A stretch of DNA of 64,000 bases from Pseudovibrio sp. Tun.PSC04-5.I4 (GCF_900104145.1 NZ_FNLB01000001.1:310001-374000), one strand, 5' to 3'; positions 44,130 through 52,649 are shown, numbered from the stretch's first letter. Notes: generated from the sequence alone by a model not told the origin. Translations and numbers: made by a program.

Positions 44130-45727
44130 GAGCCTGTCGGCGAGAAGCCGGTCTCATCAATGATATCAGAGCGGCCCTGAAGCTCGGCAAGCATAACCGC
44201 ATCACTTAACAGGTTGCCAAGCGGATCAACCTCAAGTCCCGGATAGACATCCAGCAAGGCTTGCGAGGCATCAGCATAATCCTCAGCAGCCCCCAGCTTC
44301 TCTTTGATTTCATCAATCCAGCTATGAACCTTTGGCCCGGCAAGCTGCTCCAGTTGAGACACCAGATGATCAACCGGACCAGGCTCGCTCGTCGCAAATT
44401 CCGTGCTGTCCTGTTTACCGCCGCTTTTTGTAGCTGCTCCCTCTGGAGTGAACGGGAGCTTGTATTTGATAACTTCCGTGCCCAGAACATTTCCAAGCCA
44501 CTGATCAACATCCTTCGGCTCATATCCTTGCAGGCGGGTGGCTTCTAATATCCGCAGTGCAGATTGTTGCACCCAGCGCACCTTGCGCTCAACATCAGCT
44601 TCATCGCTTTGGTTGCGAGGCCGCGGCCTCCAGACCTTGGGAGGAGTGGCAGCAGGCCAGTTGAGTTCACTAATCCACGTAATGAGTGTGGAATTCAGGG
44701 TTTCACAAATCTGGTCGCTGTCATCATCAACAATACCATCGGTTTCATCGGCATGAGTTTGGGAGGCGGCACGCGAGCCTTGACCTTTGACACCTGTTGC
44801 AAGGGTTGATCCCAGAACAACTTCTGCAGTCTGCTCATCCCAGTAACGGCACCAGGCTTCATATCCTGCCTCTCCAGAGCGGGTGGCTTCCAGAAAATCA
44901 ACCTCAGTGCCAATGGGGGCAACCAACGCACCCTGGCTAACCATTTGGCGCAGCACGCCAAGCAGTTTGTCCTGCTCTTCCTTAGATGTTCCATGAGCGT
45001 ATTTGCCAAAAGGGATTGGACTTGCGAACTTGTCCATGAACTTCATCCAGAAGGCCACGCCCTCGCGCTTGAACAAGACATGCCAGAACAACACAGAACC
45101 AAGCCCATGACCAAACGGATTGTTGGCGTTCGCATCAAAGCGATGCACTATGAACTTGCGTTCTGGCAGTTCCTCGCCTTCTTCGCGGTTATCGAGTGTC
45201 AGCAATCTGATGCGCCAGTCCGCATCAAACGTAAACCGCATAGGGTTTTGATCCTTTATTTTGAGCGGTGCAATCAGGCCATCTGTATTACGGAACCAGA
45301 CGATCTCGGCAACGGAAAACCCTTTTAAGATTGCTTTGAGAAGCGATTTGCAGATTGCATCAAATGGCAATGCCTTCAGGATCACCTCAACCCCTTCAGA
45401 AGCCGTGATATCTATCGCCTCATCACTTGCAGGCTCAACCTGCCATTCACGCCGTGTGACCTTGGAAATGCGCTTGGAGAGCGCGGTGCGCGCCCGTGCG
45501 TCCTGCAGAACCTCATCATATAGCTTCAGGCCTTTTTTCTCGCCCTTAGCTTCAAGTGTTGGGTCCTGAGGTTTTAAGATATCGGAGTAGTTTTCAATCG
45601 TGATGTCGTTTCGTGCGGTCGCAATCAGCTGTCCGCCCTTAATCGGAACACTGGCCGGGGCGGCCTGCTTAGCCAGATTGCTATCAGCCTTAGCCGTTCC
45701 GTTTGTTTTTTTGGTTTTCTTACTCAT
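44117..45727 (-). CDS. portal protein (Mu gp29-like, DUF935)
   Basis: 536 aa from the ATG at 45725-45727 (MSKKTKKTNGTAKADSNLAK), which overlaps the large-terminase stop (ATGA). LYDEVLQDARARTALSKRIS, ISTV-like RREWQVEPASDEA, FSVAEIVWF and FGKYAHGTSKEEQDKLLGVL match the DUF935 portal family; it forms the ring through which DNA enters. The gene ends in nine A, GSKKN and TAA, at a possible slippage site into the F frame. Confidence 0.92.
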   Translation of the reverse strand: MSKKTKKTNGTAKADSNLAKQAAPASVPIKGGQLIATARNDITIENYSDILKPQDPTLEAKGEKKGLKLYDEVLQDARARTALSKRISKVTRREWQVEPASDEAIDITASEGVEVILKALPFDAICKSLLKAILKGFSVAEIVWFRNTDGLIAPLKIKDQNPMRFTFDADWRIRLLTLDNREEGEELPERKFIVHRFDANANNPFGHGLGSVLFWHVLFKREGVAFWMKFMDKFASPIPFGKYAHGTSKEEQDKLLGVLRQMVSQGALVAPIGTEVDFLEATRSGEAGYEAWCRYWDEQTAEVVLGSTLATGVKGQGSRAASQTHADETDGIVDDDSDQICETLNSTLITWISELNWPAATPPKVWRPRPRNQSDEADVERKVRWVQQSALRILEATRLQGYEPKDVDQWLGNVLGTEVIKYKLPFTPEGAATKSGGKQDSTEFATSEPGPVDHLVSQLEQLAGPKVHSWIDEIKEKLGAAEDYADASQALLDVYPGLEVDPLGNLLSDAVMLAELQGRSDIIDETGFSPTGSKKN

Positions 45728-47364
45728 AACCGATAGCCTCCAAGGAGTGAGCCGTGTGCTGATGGTGCGGTGGTAAAGCTGGTTGAACTCAGCGTGGTAA
45801 AGGCCATCTCCAACGTGTGTTTCCAAAGCATCTCAAGGCAATCAGGGCCATCATCATGGTCCGCATTGGGCCATTGCTGGAGTTGATCAATGAGAACTTT
45901 CTGTGAATTATGCAGCCGGATGAGGCCGTCCTTGATGGGGATCTGAAGTCGCTCAATCCTCAGGTTCTTATCTGTAATGGGCATTACCGGATAAGCAGGC
46001 AGCGCCAGACCAGACAGGGCGGCCTGCTTCATCAGTTCAGTGCGCAGCATCTCCTGAAACTGTACCGCTTCCACAAACCACATCTGACAGCCGTATTCGC
46101 GGTGGAACGTCAACGCATCAGCAATAATCAGGTCAGGCGTGCGTTTGCGGATGGAGGCTTCCACCAGATCTATGCGACCGGTTTCCTTGTCATACCCGCC
46201 CACCAGAATTGCCGATGGATCCCGGTTCTTGTTGAACTTGCCAAGAGAGGGATCAATCGCGCCGAAGAACATAAGTTGCGGCTCAACGCGAACAAAATAA
46301 GTAATGTTCTGGAACGGGTTATCATCAGAGACAGGACGGTTCTGATATTCGCTTTCAAAGGCTGAGTGTGATCCTGCCCGTTCTTTCATCAGATAAAGCA
46401 AAGTGTGGTTGTCGGGCCAATTGAGAACCGCACCTCGGTCTAATTCTGTTTGGTGTGCACAATAAAACGCATCTGCGGCAGGCTCGCCTTCGTTTAAGTA
46501 CACTTCTTCCCATGTATCCCACAGGTCTATGCGGTCGGGCCATTCCAATACCGCCCGAAACTCAGTCTTCTGCCAGCCCGGCTTCTTGGTAAAGCGCACA
46601 ATCACCGCATCAAAGTGCAGCACAGTGCCTGCATAAAGCACGTCCATGGAGCCATCTGTGGGGCCAAGCTTCAGTACAGCTTTTAAAACCCAGCTTTCCA
46701 GCTTGTCGCGCTGTTTGGGGCTGGTCACATTCTCATCGTTTTCAATATCATCTAAAATAGCAAGGTCAGGCCGGTACGGACCATGGCGGCGACCACGGAT
46801 CTTCTTGCCCGTACCAAAGCCTTCCACCTTGATGTTGTTAGCCGTGATGATGTCACCTTCGCGCCAGACCCGGCCCGGCCCCATAGCCTTTGCAAAATCA
46901 TAGGCAAGGCGCGGGTTGCTCTCCAACTCAGCCTTGAGTGCTTCGAGCATGACGGCGGCCTGTTCAAAGGCATCCATAATAAGCACGATGTAATGCTTCA
47001 GGCCCATGACAATGCAATAGAGCGGGAAAATTAGACTGATATGAGTGGACTTGGCAGACCCACGCGGGGCAATCACCAGTTTACGTTCGCCCTTGTTTGA
47101 GTAAACAATCAGCGGCAGCTCTTCATAAAGATGCTCGTGCAATCGGCTCGGGGCTTTAGCCAGATAATGAGGAAAGTAAGTTTCGGCAAAAAAGCGATAG
47201 CCGGTCGCAGGATCTGCCACGCATGCGAGGCGGCTTTTGCGGGCTTTAACATCAACCGGGAATGCCTCAACTTCCAGCTCAATCTTCTGGCGGAAATCCT
47301 CCGCCATCTCAGCAAGCGATGTTTTGAAATCCTTAGCGCTGAGCTTTTTTGTTTTCGCGCTCAT
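45724..47364 (-). CDS. terminase large subunit (Mu gp28-like)
   Basis: 546 aa. The ATPase has a Walker A-like VIAPRGSAKSTHISL (about residues 97-111) and Walker B LAILDDIENDEN; the nuclease domain has FFGAIDPSLGKF with a metal-binding Asp. It packages DNA into proheads; in Mu-like phages it cuts in host DNA beside the phage end. It overlaps the small subunit by four bases. Confidence 0.92.
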   Translation of the reverse strand: MSAKTKKLSAKDFKTSLAEMAEDFRQKIELEVEAFPVDVKARKSRLACVADPATGYRFFAETYFPHYLAKAPSRLHEHLYEELPLIVYSNKGERKLVIAPRGSAKSTHISLIFPLYCIVMGLKHYIVLIMDAFEQAAVMLEALKAELESNPRLAYDFAKAMGPGRVWREGDIITANNIKVEGFGTGKKIRGRRHGPYRPDLAILDDIENDENVTSPKQRDKLESWVLKAVLKLGPTDGSMDVLYAGTVLHFDAVIVRFTKKPGWQKTEFRAVLEWPDRIDLWDTWEEVYLNEGEPAADAFYCAHQTELDRGAVLNWPDNHTLLYLMKERAGSHSAFESEYQNRPVSDDNPFQNITYFVRVEPQLMFFGAIDPSLGKFNKNRDPSAILVGGYDKETGRIDLVEASIRKRTPDLIIADALTFHREYGCQMWFVEAVQFQEMLRTELMKQAALSGLALPAYPVMPITDKNLRIERLQIPIKDGLIRLHNSQKVLIDQLQQWPNADHDDGPDCLEMLWKHTLEMAFTTLSSTSFTTAPSAHGSLLGGYRL

Positions 47365-47870
47365 CCATAGGCCTCCGCCAGATAGTCACCGAAGGGTTCA
47401 AGCACTTCCAAAAAGATCTGGGCATGGCTTGGATGATGCTTCTGGATGAACTCTGCAAGGCGCTGCAACACATCCTGCGCAATACCGAGTTCAGATAATT
47501 TAGGGGCAACCCGTCCAGCAGAAGAAACCATCTTGTTAAAAGCGTCTGAGAGCGAGGCCATGAGTTTTACTTTCTCAGGAGGCTCAATTTCCCCAGAGGC
47601 CTTGATCTGCTCAATGGTCATTTGGAACATGGTGACAAAGTCCTCAACCACAGTCGCAACCACCGCTTCCAGACCTTCGCCAGCAAGTGCGTTTGCAGAG
47701 CGGGCCACGTCCCAGTTATCACCGTTCGTTGCTGCCTCTTTCTTCCACCGGCGTAAGGTGCTCTCACTGACACCGATGGTAAACGCAACAGTCGGGATTG
47801 CCTGCCGTTCAAGTATGAACAAGCGCCGGGCCTTGCGCTTCTGGTCTGCCTTAGATGGTTTCTTGCTCAT
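47361..47870 (-). CDS. terminase small subunit-like protein (DUF1804, Mu gp27-like)
   Basis: A 169-aa protein with an N-terminal helix-turn-helix (IPTVAFTIGVSESTLRRWKK) and a helical C-terminus (VVEDFVTMFQMTIEQIKASG). It recognises DNA for packaging and hands it to the large subunit, which starts within its stop region. One base separates it from the upstream coiled-coil gene. Confidence 0.85.
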   Translation of the reverse strand: MSKKPSKADQKRKARRLFILERQAIPTVAFTIGVSESTLRRWKKEAATNGDNWDVARSANALAGEGLEAVVATVVEDFVTMFQMTIEQIKASGEIEPPEKVKLMASLSDAFNKMVSSAGRVAPKLSELGIAQDVLQRLAEFIQKHHPSHAQIFLEVLEPFGDYLAEAYG

Positions 47871-48077
47871 TCAGGCACCAATTTTATCTTTGATGAATGC
47901 AATGCCAATAGAGACCACTGAGGCGGCAATCACACTATTGACAACCGATTTGGTCTCCACTGCACGCAGGCGTGTATCATGTTTATCAAGACGATCATCC
48001 ACGCTATCGATTTTCTTATCGATGCCCTGCAGGAGCCCTTTAATCTCTCCAAGTTCTCGCGCCAGATGTTCCGACAT
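47871..48077 (-). CDS. small coiled-coil membrane protein of the lysis cassette
   Basis: A 68-aa protein: an N-terminal coiled coil (GEIKGLLQGIDKKIDSVDDR, LDKHDTRLRAVETK) followed by one membrane helix (SVIAASVVSIGIAFI). The arrangement resembles XhlA-type holin partners. It overlaps the holin stop by one base and sits between holin and terminase. Confidence 0.75.
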   Translation of the reverse strand: MSEHLARELGEIKGLLQGIDKKIDSVDDRLDKHDTRLRAVETKSVVNSVIAASVVSIGIAFIKDKIGA

Positions 48078-48496
48078 TAGCGAGCCCTCCGGGTGTTTGT
48101 ACCACGTATGGCTTTTTCAAACGGGCGGGTGAGGAAATAAGCGCCGACAATCCATCCGGCCCACTCATTGAGTGGTTCTGGCAGCGCGGCTACATTCCAG
48201 TCAAAGTGAAACAAGCTGTCGGCAACAATGGCCCCGGACCAGATTACAATCGGCCAGGCGAAGGCTGGACGGATCATGGCCGTCACCCACCAGCCTTGCT
48301 CTGCCAGCACGATGTCGCGGGCTGCACGGCGGCTATCCAACTCGGCGCGGATCTCTTCACTTGTAACAGTTGCACGAATACGAAGCGCTTCGTTTTCGCT
48401 CTTGGCTTGTGTTTCAAAGAAACCCAGCACCCGGTCGAGTACGCCGCCGCCAAGCTTATTCAAAGCCCAGACCGCTCCTTTAAACAATAAGCTCAT
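48077..48496 (-). CDS. 3TM-type phage holin
   Basis: 139 aa. SRRAARDIVLAEQGWWVTAM, IRPAFAWPIVIWSGAIVADS and WAGWIVGAYFLTRPFEKAIR are the holin_3TMs pattern: an amphipathic N-terminus and two or three hydrophobic helices. It opens the inner membrane for the endolysin encoded just upstream, which it overlaps by four bases. Confidence 0.85.
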   Translation of the reverse strand: MSLLFKGAVWALNKLGGGVLDRVLGFFETQAKSENEALRIRATVTSEEIRAELDSRRAARDIVLAEQGWWVTAMIRPAFAWPIVIWSGAIVADSLFHFDWNVAALPEPLNEWAGWIVGAYFLTRPFEKAIRGTNTRRAR

Positions 48497-49725
48497 CCTG
48501 CGTGCCTCCAGTTCTGTGCATCTTCAAGGCGGCGTTGTTTGATGCCCCGTGCCAGATACCAGATCCCAAACCCTGCACCGGCAATCAGCACCCATTTATT
48601 GCCGGAGACAAACTCCATCAGGGGGGCAAGTTGATACCGAAGCTGGCTGAGCTGCGCGGCACCGGAGCCAAATCCTTCCAATAGTCCTTGAGTGGTCTCG
48701 CCCAAGGCGCTGGCTCCAAGGCCTGTGCCCATCACCACTTGCCCGATCCGTGTCAGACCATCTGCTTTTTTGATTGTCTGGGAACCACCCACGCGCAGGT
48801 CTTTCACCGTGAGGGTGCTGCGGTCCTGTCCGGCTTGCTGGTTCAGGGGGACGGCGACTTCCAGTGCGGTCTCAGTTGCAGGGCCAACCACGCCGTCCGG
48901 TTTCAAGCTGTGATCCACCTGAAACGCCACAACAGCGCGGCGGGTACCTGGACCAAAATCGCCATCATTCCGGCAGGCATAACCAAGTCCTGCCAAGCGC
49001 TTTTGCAGAGCCTCAATCCGGTAGCCAGAAGAACCCAGACGCATGAAACCCGTTCCAAGGCCTTCAGCGTTAGGCGATGACTGACCTTTATCGGCAAACT
49101 CATAGGTCTGGGCGGCAAACTTTGCATAGGCTCGGCTGAGCAGACCAGCGTAATAGTCAACCTGACCCCTGCCATTATAGATCCGGGCAATAGCGCGAAA
49201 ATCTTTAGCTCGCAGAGCATCGCGCAGGCCGGAGTTTTCAAGGAAAGCAATAAACGCTCTAACCTGAGTCTCACTGTTTGCTGCCAGTCCTTGAACGAAT
49301 TCCTGAGGACTACGATAGCCGCACTGGGCAAAATTAAAGCCCATGATCTGAGCAAGGCCATAAGAACAGGATTTAAACGCTGCTGCCTCATCCAGTTTAG
49401 CCATCGCCTGCAGGCGGTCCCAGCGGGCATCTGATCCGGATTTACCAAGTCCTTTGTAGTTGGCCTTTTTCCAGCGTTTTGCCGCAAGCCGCAGTACGAC
49501 AGCTTTGACGCGTTTGGATTTGGGGAGTTCGCGATGGAAAACGTGTTTTTCGGGAAGGAGGATCAGGCGGCCTTCGTCATCATAGGCCGCGCCTTTACTC
49601 TCAACTTCCAGAACCGCTTGCAAGACAGCCATCTCGCAACCCAGCCGGTCAGCCTCACGGCGCAAGAGAGTATTTGTATGTGTTACCGCACCGTGTGTGC
49701 TGCGTAATTGTCGAACAATGGACAT
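48493..49725 (-). CDS. endolysin: N-acetylmuramidase with peptidoglycan-binding domain
   Basis: 410 aa. An N-terminal DUF3380-type muramidase (AVLQAVLEVESKGAAY, with the catalytic Glu; then SCSYGLAQIMGFNFAQCGY and FLENSGLRDALRAKDFRAIA), a peptidoglycan-binding repeat at about 230-290 (VEALQKRLAGLGY-type, DGDFGPGTRRAVVAFQ), and a C-terminal segment ending in a membrane helix (WVLIAGAGFGIWYLARGI). The C-terminal anchor is unusual for an endolysin and may hold it at the membrane until holin triggering. Confidence 0.9.
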   Translation of the reverse strand: MSIVRQLRSTHGAVTHTNTLLRREADRLGCEMAVLQAVLEVESKGAAYDDEGRLILLPEKHVFHRELPKSKRVKAVVLRLAAKRWKKANYKGLGKSGSDARWDRLQAMAKLDEAAAFKSCSYGLAQIMGFNFAQCGYRSPQEFVQGLAANSETQVRAFIAFLENSGLRDALRAKDFRAIARIYNGRGQVDYYAGLLSRAYAKFAAQTYEFADKGQSSPNAEGLGTGFMRLGSSGYRIEALQKRLAGLGYACRNDGDFGPGTRRAVVAFQVDHSLKPDGVVGPATETALEVAVPLNQQAGQDRSTLTVKDLRVGGSQTIKKADGLTRIGQVVMGTGLGASALGETTQGLLEGFGSGAAQLSQLRYQLAPLMEFVSGNKWVLIAGAGFGIWYLARGIKQRRLEDAQNWRHAG

Positions 49726-49811
49726 GAGGCCCGCCTCAGTTTGAAAAGTACTGGGGCGAGCCTCTTATTTTCTTGCAATTTTTGCGACGGAACAGTTCCG
49801 CAAGTCCTGAC

Positions 49812-50234
49812 CTAATCATGAGTAGAATTCAAAAAATCCTCCAGATCAATCTGGCGGTCATCATGGACTTTCCGCCTTGGCAACGGCTTGCCAGAAAGCA
49901 GATTGCGGACATGGCGTTCTGAGACCTTCAATTCCAGAGCGATCTCGATTGTGCTTTGGCCTTCACCGCGAAGCTGAAGGGCTGCCCGGCGCGTATCTGT
50001 TCGGCCAACATGGGTTGGGACATAAAACTTGTTGCCTGCAAGGTCCTTGATGAGCCGTTCCGCTTTGTCCCGGTCGATGCGGGCAAGTGGATTGTTTGCA
50101 CTCCAACGGGCTGGCACCTTAACCTCAACGCCGGGTAGTTTGTTCAAAAGCTCCTGCGCAACATCATCACCGCATATGGCTTGAACATCCTCCATGTCTT
50201 CTGTCAGGTGTAGCGGAGCAAGCTGGTCAGACAT
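49812..50234 (-). CDS. Mor/C-family middle-late transcription activator
   Basis: About 140 aa from the ATG at 50232-50234 (MSDQLAPLHLTEDMEDVQAI). The C-terminal domain has NKFYVPTHVGRTDTRRAALQ and a helix-turn-helix TIEIALELKVSERHVRNLLS, the layout of Mu Mor and C. It should switch on the lysis, head and tail promoters. It lies right before the lysis cassette. An upstream in-frame ATG (MPLTRKHV) inside the preceding gene is less likely. Confidence 0.85.
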   Translation of the reverse strand: MSDQLAPLHLTEDMEDVQAICGDDVAQELLNKLPGVEVKVPARWSANNPLARIDRDKAERLIKDLAGNKFYVPTHVGRTDTRRAALQLRGEGQSTIEIALELKVSERHVRNLLSGKPLPRRKVHDDRQIDLEDFLNSTHD

Positions 50235-50466
50235 GACGTGCTTCCTTGTTAGAGGCAAGCTGAGCCTCAGACACCATCACGGTCACCACAGCGCCGCCTT
50301 CCAGAACATAACGCACACCATCGCGGCGCAGTCCCTTAGCACCAACCTGCAGGGCGTTCTCAGTTTCGCGGTAGATGTGGCGGCGCACCATCTGAACGTC
50401 AATGTCCAATACCCGTTCCAGATAGCGCAGCACCGCATGGTCGGTCACAGGGACAAAATCAGTCAT
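50227..50466 (-). CDS. conserved small phage protein, 79 aa
   Basis: MTDFVPVTDHAVLRYLERVL, DIDVQMVRRHIYRETENALQ and GVRYVLEGGAVVTVMVSE form a compact alpha-beta protein of a kind I recall from alphaproteobacterial prophages (VTDHAVLRYLERV pattern, toxin-like fold). No function assigned. It overlaps the Mor-like gene by eight bases. Confidence 0.75.
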   Translation of the reverse strand: MTDFVPVTDHAVLRYLERVLDIDVQMVRRHIYRETENALQVGAKGLRRDGVRYVLEGGAVVTVMVSEAQLASNKEARHV

Positions 50467-50545
50467 ATGCGCCTCCCGCTATTGCGAATACATCTGCAAT
50501 CTGAGAGGGTGCCAGGCAATGATTACCCCCTGTATTTGGAAAATT

Positions 50546-50875
50546 ATGTTTATGCGTTTTATGCTCGCCCTTGCCGCGCTGTTGATTACTTCCAGCGTTC
50601 AGGCAGAAACAAAACTTGCGCCGTGGCAGGAAAAGTCCGCGGAGGCCCTTAGTTCTTTTGGTAAGTTCAAAGAAGTTGACTGGAACCAGAACATCAGCCT
50701 TTGGGTGTTCGTGGACAATGACGGCTCCGACTGGAATTCCGTCGGCAATTATGTTTGCAAAATCATCGTGGGTAACGGCAAACCGGACGATGTTTATGTT
50801 GGGATCACCTTTTGGGATCATCAGTCCGCTCTTGCTGGTAATGGTGTTAAGTATGGTCGGAATGACTGCCGTTAA
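50546..50875 (+). CDS. secreted cargo protein, 109 aa
   Basis: Starts at the ATG at 50546 (GGAAAA just upstream). A clear signal peptide (MRFMLALAALLITSSVQA, cleavage before ETKLAP) leads a mature domain of about 85 residues with two Cys (NYVCKIIV and NDCR), likely a disulfide, and aromatic beta strands (QNISLWVFVDNDGSDWNSVG, VYVGITFWDHQS). It is on the strand opposite the early phage genes, so it can be expressed in the lysogen. Function unknown. Confidence 0.75.
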   Translation: MFMRFMLALAALLITSSVQAETKLAPWQEKSAEALSSFGKFKEVDWNQNISLWVFVDNDGSDWNSVGNYVCKIIVGNGKPDDVYVGITFWDHQSALAGNGVKYGRNDCR

Positions 50876-50877
50876 AA

Positions 50878-51282
50878 TCATCCTGACGATCTCCCTTCAA
50901 TCTCTTTGAGAGCTTCAATCAGCGGGCTGGCCTGCGCATAGGTCAGCCATTCCGGGTTATCGACACCGCAACGATTTTTTACAAAGGCTCGTAACGCTTC
51001 CTGGTAAGGGCTTTCCCAGTAGCCAAGATCATCAAGGCTTTTTGCCAGTGCGTACAGTTTGCGTACATACCCTTTGTTGGAGGCAGGGCGGAATGAACCG
51101 CCCTGATTACCAGACTGCCAGCCAAGCCGCTTGAACTCGGTAACAACGCGCAAATATTGCCCCTCACTCAAGCCCTTTGCACTGCGCTTACCCGTTACCC
51201 GCTCCAACACATCCCGGTAGCTGTCCTCGTCAAGCGCCAGATCCTTCTTCGCAATATGAATTTGTGCAATATACCGGTTCAT
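50878..51282 (-). CDS. gemA: GemA-like regulatory protein (Mu gp16, DUF1018)
   Basis: 134 aa. IAQIHIAKKDLALDEDSYRD and VLERVTGKRSAKGLS lead; SNKGYVRKLYALAKSLDDLG and RFVKNRCGVDNPEWLTYAQA follow. This is the DUF1018 family; Mu GemA alters host gene expression and DNA supercoiling. It follows the GapR-like gene by 11 bases, pairing two proteins linked to DNA topology. Confidence 0.88.
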   Translation of the reverse strand: MNRYIAQIHIAKKDLALDEDSYRDVLERVTGKRSAKGLSEGQYLRVVTEFKRLGWQSGNQGGSFRPASNKGYVRKLYALAKSLDDLGYWESPYQEALRAFVKNRCGVDNPEWLTYAQASPLIEALKEIEGRSSG

Positions 51283-51293
51283 TGAAATTCTCC

Positions 51294-51551
51294 TTAAGAA
51301 ACCGGCTCGGCCATGCCAAGAGCGTGAAGGTAAAGGTCGAGGATGCTTTCTTCTTCCTCGCGCTCATGCGGTTTGCGTTTGCGCAGGGAAACAATCTTGC
51401 GCATGATTTTTACGTCAAACCCGTTGCCTTTGGCCTCGGCGTAAACGTCCTTGATATCGTCAGAGAGGACCTTCTTCTCTTCTTCCAACCGTTCAACGCG
51501 TTCAATAAATGCGCGAAGTTGATCAGCTGCGACGCCGTCTGCATTGCTCAT
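51294..51551 (-). CDS. gapR: GapR-family DNA-binding protein (DUF2312)
   Basis: 85 aa. VAADQLRAFIERVERLEEEK, DIKDVYAEAKGNGFDVKIMR, KIVSLRKR and EEESILDLYLHALGMA are nearly the full GapR signature. In Caulobacter GapR clamps overtwisted DNA ahead of replication forks and helps topoisomerases. Here it is phage-borne, between early genes, so it may help replicative transposition or substitute for the host protein. It overlaps the preceding small gene by four bases. Confidence 0.9.
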   Translation of the reverse strand: MSNADGVAADQLRAFIERVERLEEEKKVLSDDIKDVYAEAKGNGFDVKIMRKIVSLRKRKPHEREEEESILDLYLHALGMAEPVS

Positions 51552-51760
51552 GATGCGGTTCCTGCCTGGTTAGCCGGATGCCCAACAGGGCACCCGTTTT
51601 TCATATCAGTTGCGGTGGTGTAAAGCGGGGTTGGACTGTCTTGGGGGTTCACTGAAACAGCTCCGCAGACCTGATGTCCGCGACGGCTCCAATACCCCCT
51701 GATGAGTTCGAGACGTTCCTGTTCACGTCTCTGGTCATATCCCATTTGCTGATAACTCAT
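51548..51760 (-). CDS. small early phage protein, 70 aa, unknown
   Basis: Starts MSYQQMGYDQRREQERLELI and contains a Pro/Thr-rich region (SVNPQDSPTPLYTTATDMKN). Not recognised. It lies between the DUF3164 and GapR genes in the same direction, overlapping the latter by four bases. Confidence 0.6.
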   Translation of the reverse strand: MSYQQMGYDQRREQERLELIRGYWSRRGHQVCGAVSVNPQDSPTPLYTTATDMKNGCPVGHPANQAGTAS

Positions 51761-51769
51761 GATGACCTC

Positions 51770-52399
51770 CTAGACCGCAGCCAGATCGAGAGAAATCGGC
51801 GCTCGCTGGCCTGTTGCTGGATTGCGCTCATAAAGCCTTAGGTAGGTTTTTGAACCCGTCACCCGCACGGCGTCAGAGATTGCATCCATGGCCTTGAGCC
51901 ACTCATCGTCTTCAATGGCATGGCGGCGCAAACCCAGCACACGGCCAGTGGAGATTTTGCCCTCCTTATCGACCTGAAAAGCATCATCCACGAGGACCTG
52001 AAGGTTCGCATTCGCGCCTTGGCTCCATTTATGGATGCAACTGTCAATCAGGGCCTTGGCAGCTTCCAGCTCCGGGCCGAAGCTGATGCTTTCAGAGATG
52101 GCAATTTGCAACTCCAACTTGCCGTCAAAACTGCGCAAGGTCATATTGCCTTTCTTGCCACCTTTTTGAGCGCCGTATTTCTCGGCAATCAAATCGCGAA
52201 ACGCCTGAACCTCACCCATGCTGTGGCTTTTAAACGTCCCCAGCAGGACGTTCAGTTCTCGTGCTTTGGCAACAACGCCTTTGACCAGCGCATCTTCTTC
52301 CTGATGCTCAGGTTTGATGGCGGAAACCGGGATCATACCGCCCTTTGGATCTTCCCAGTATTGGTTAGGATCAAGGCGAGCAGTCGGTTCATGTGTCAT
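51770..52399 (-). CDS. DUF3164-family early phage protein
   Basis: About 209 aa from the ATG at 52397-52399 (MTHEPTARLDPNQYWEDPKG), which has AAGGAA 8 nt upstream. KPEHQEEDALVKGVVAKARE, KGNMTLRSFDGKLELQIAIS and LGLRRHAIEDDEWLKAMDAI are the DUF3164 pattern, widespread in the early region of Mu-like phages; some databases mislabel it a sulfate transporter. Function unknown. Confidence 0.88.
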   Translation of the reverse strand: MTHEPTARLDPNQYWEDPKGGMIPVSAIKPEHQEEDALVKGVVAKARELNVLLGTFKSHSMGEVQAFRDLIAEKYGAQKGGKKGNMTLRSFDGKLELQIAISESISFGPELEAAKALIDSCIHKWSQGANANLQVLVDDAFQVDKEGKISTGRVLGLRRHAIEDDEWLKAMDAISDAVRVTGSKTYLRLYERNPATGQRAPISLDLAAV

Positions 52400-52649
52400 G
52401 GTCATTTCCTTTTTGAATACATTTGGGATCCCGGCTGATCGTCGGGAACACAGCAATCTTGGGATCGTTGAAATGGCGCGTTTCCAGGGGCATCATTTTG
52501 CTTTTTGCCAAGCGCTCCAACTGCTCAGCCAGTTCAGTCCCGGTCAGGAGAGTTTGCGCAAAAAGGTCATGTGCCTCCGGTTCCATGACCTCATTGCAAC
52601 GTGAGGTCAGAAACAAAATGCGCAGTTCTTTCAAGAGACCGCTCAGCAT
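52389..52649 (-). CDS. small early phage protein, 86 aa, unknown
   Basis: Best start is the ATG at 52647-52649 (MLSGLLKELRILFLTSRCNE), inside the end of the upstream gene. The protein continues VMEPEAHDLFAQTLLTGTEL, AEQLERLAKSKMMPLETRHF. Helical, no recognised family. It overlaps DUF3164 by 11 bases. Confidence 0.6.
   Translation of the reverse strand: MLSGLLKELRILFLTSRCNEVMEPEAHDLFAQTLLTGTELAEQLERLAKSKMMPLETRHFNDPKIAVFPTISRDPKCIQKGNDHDT

Noticed and set aside
50459..50881. 140-codon minus-strand frame over the secreted cargo gene
   Set aside because: It runs with the phage genes, but the plus-strand frame has a clear signal peptide and typical composition, so the minus frame is judged a shadow.
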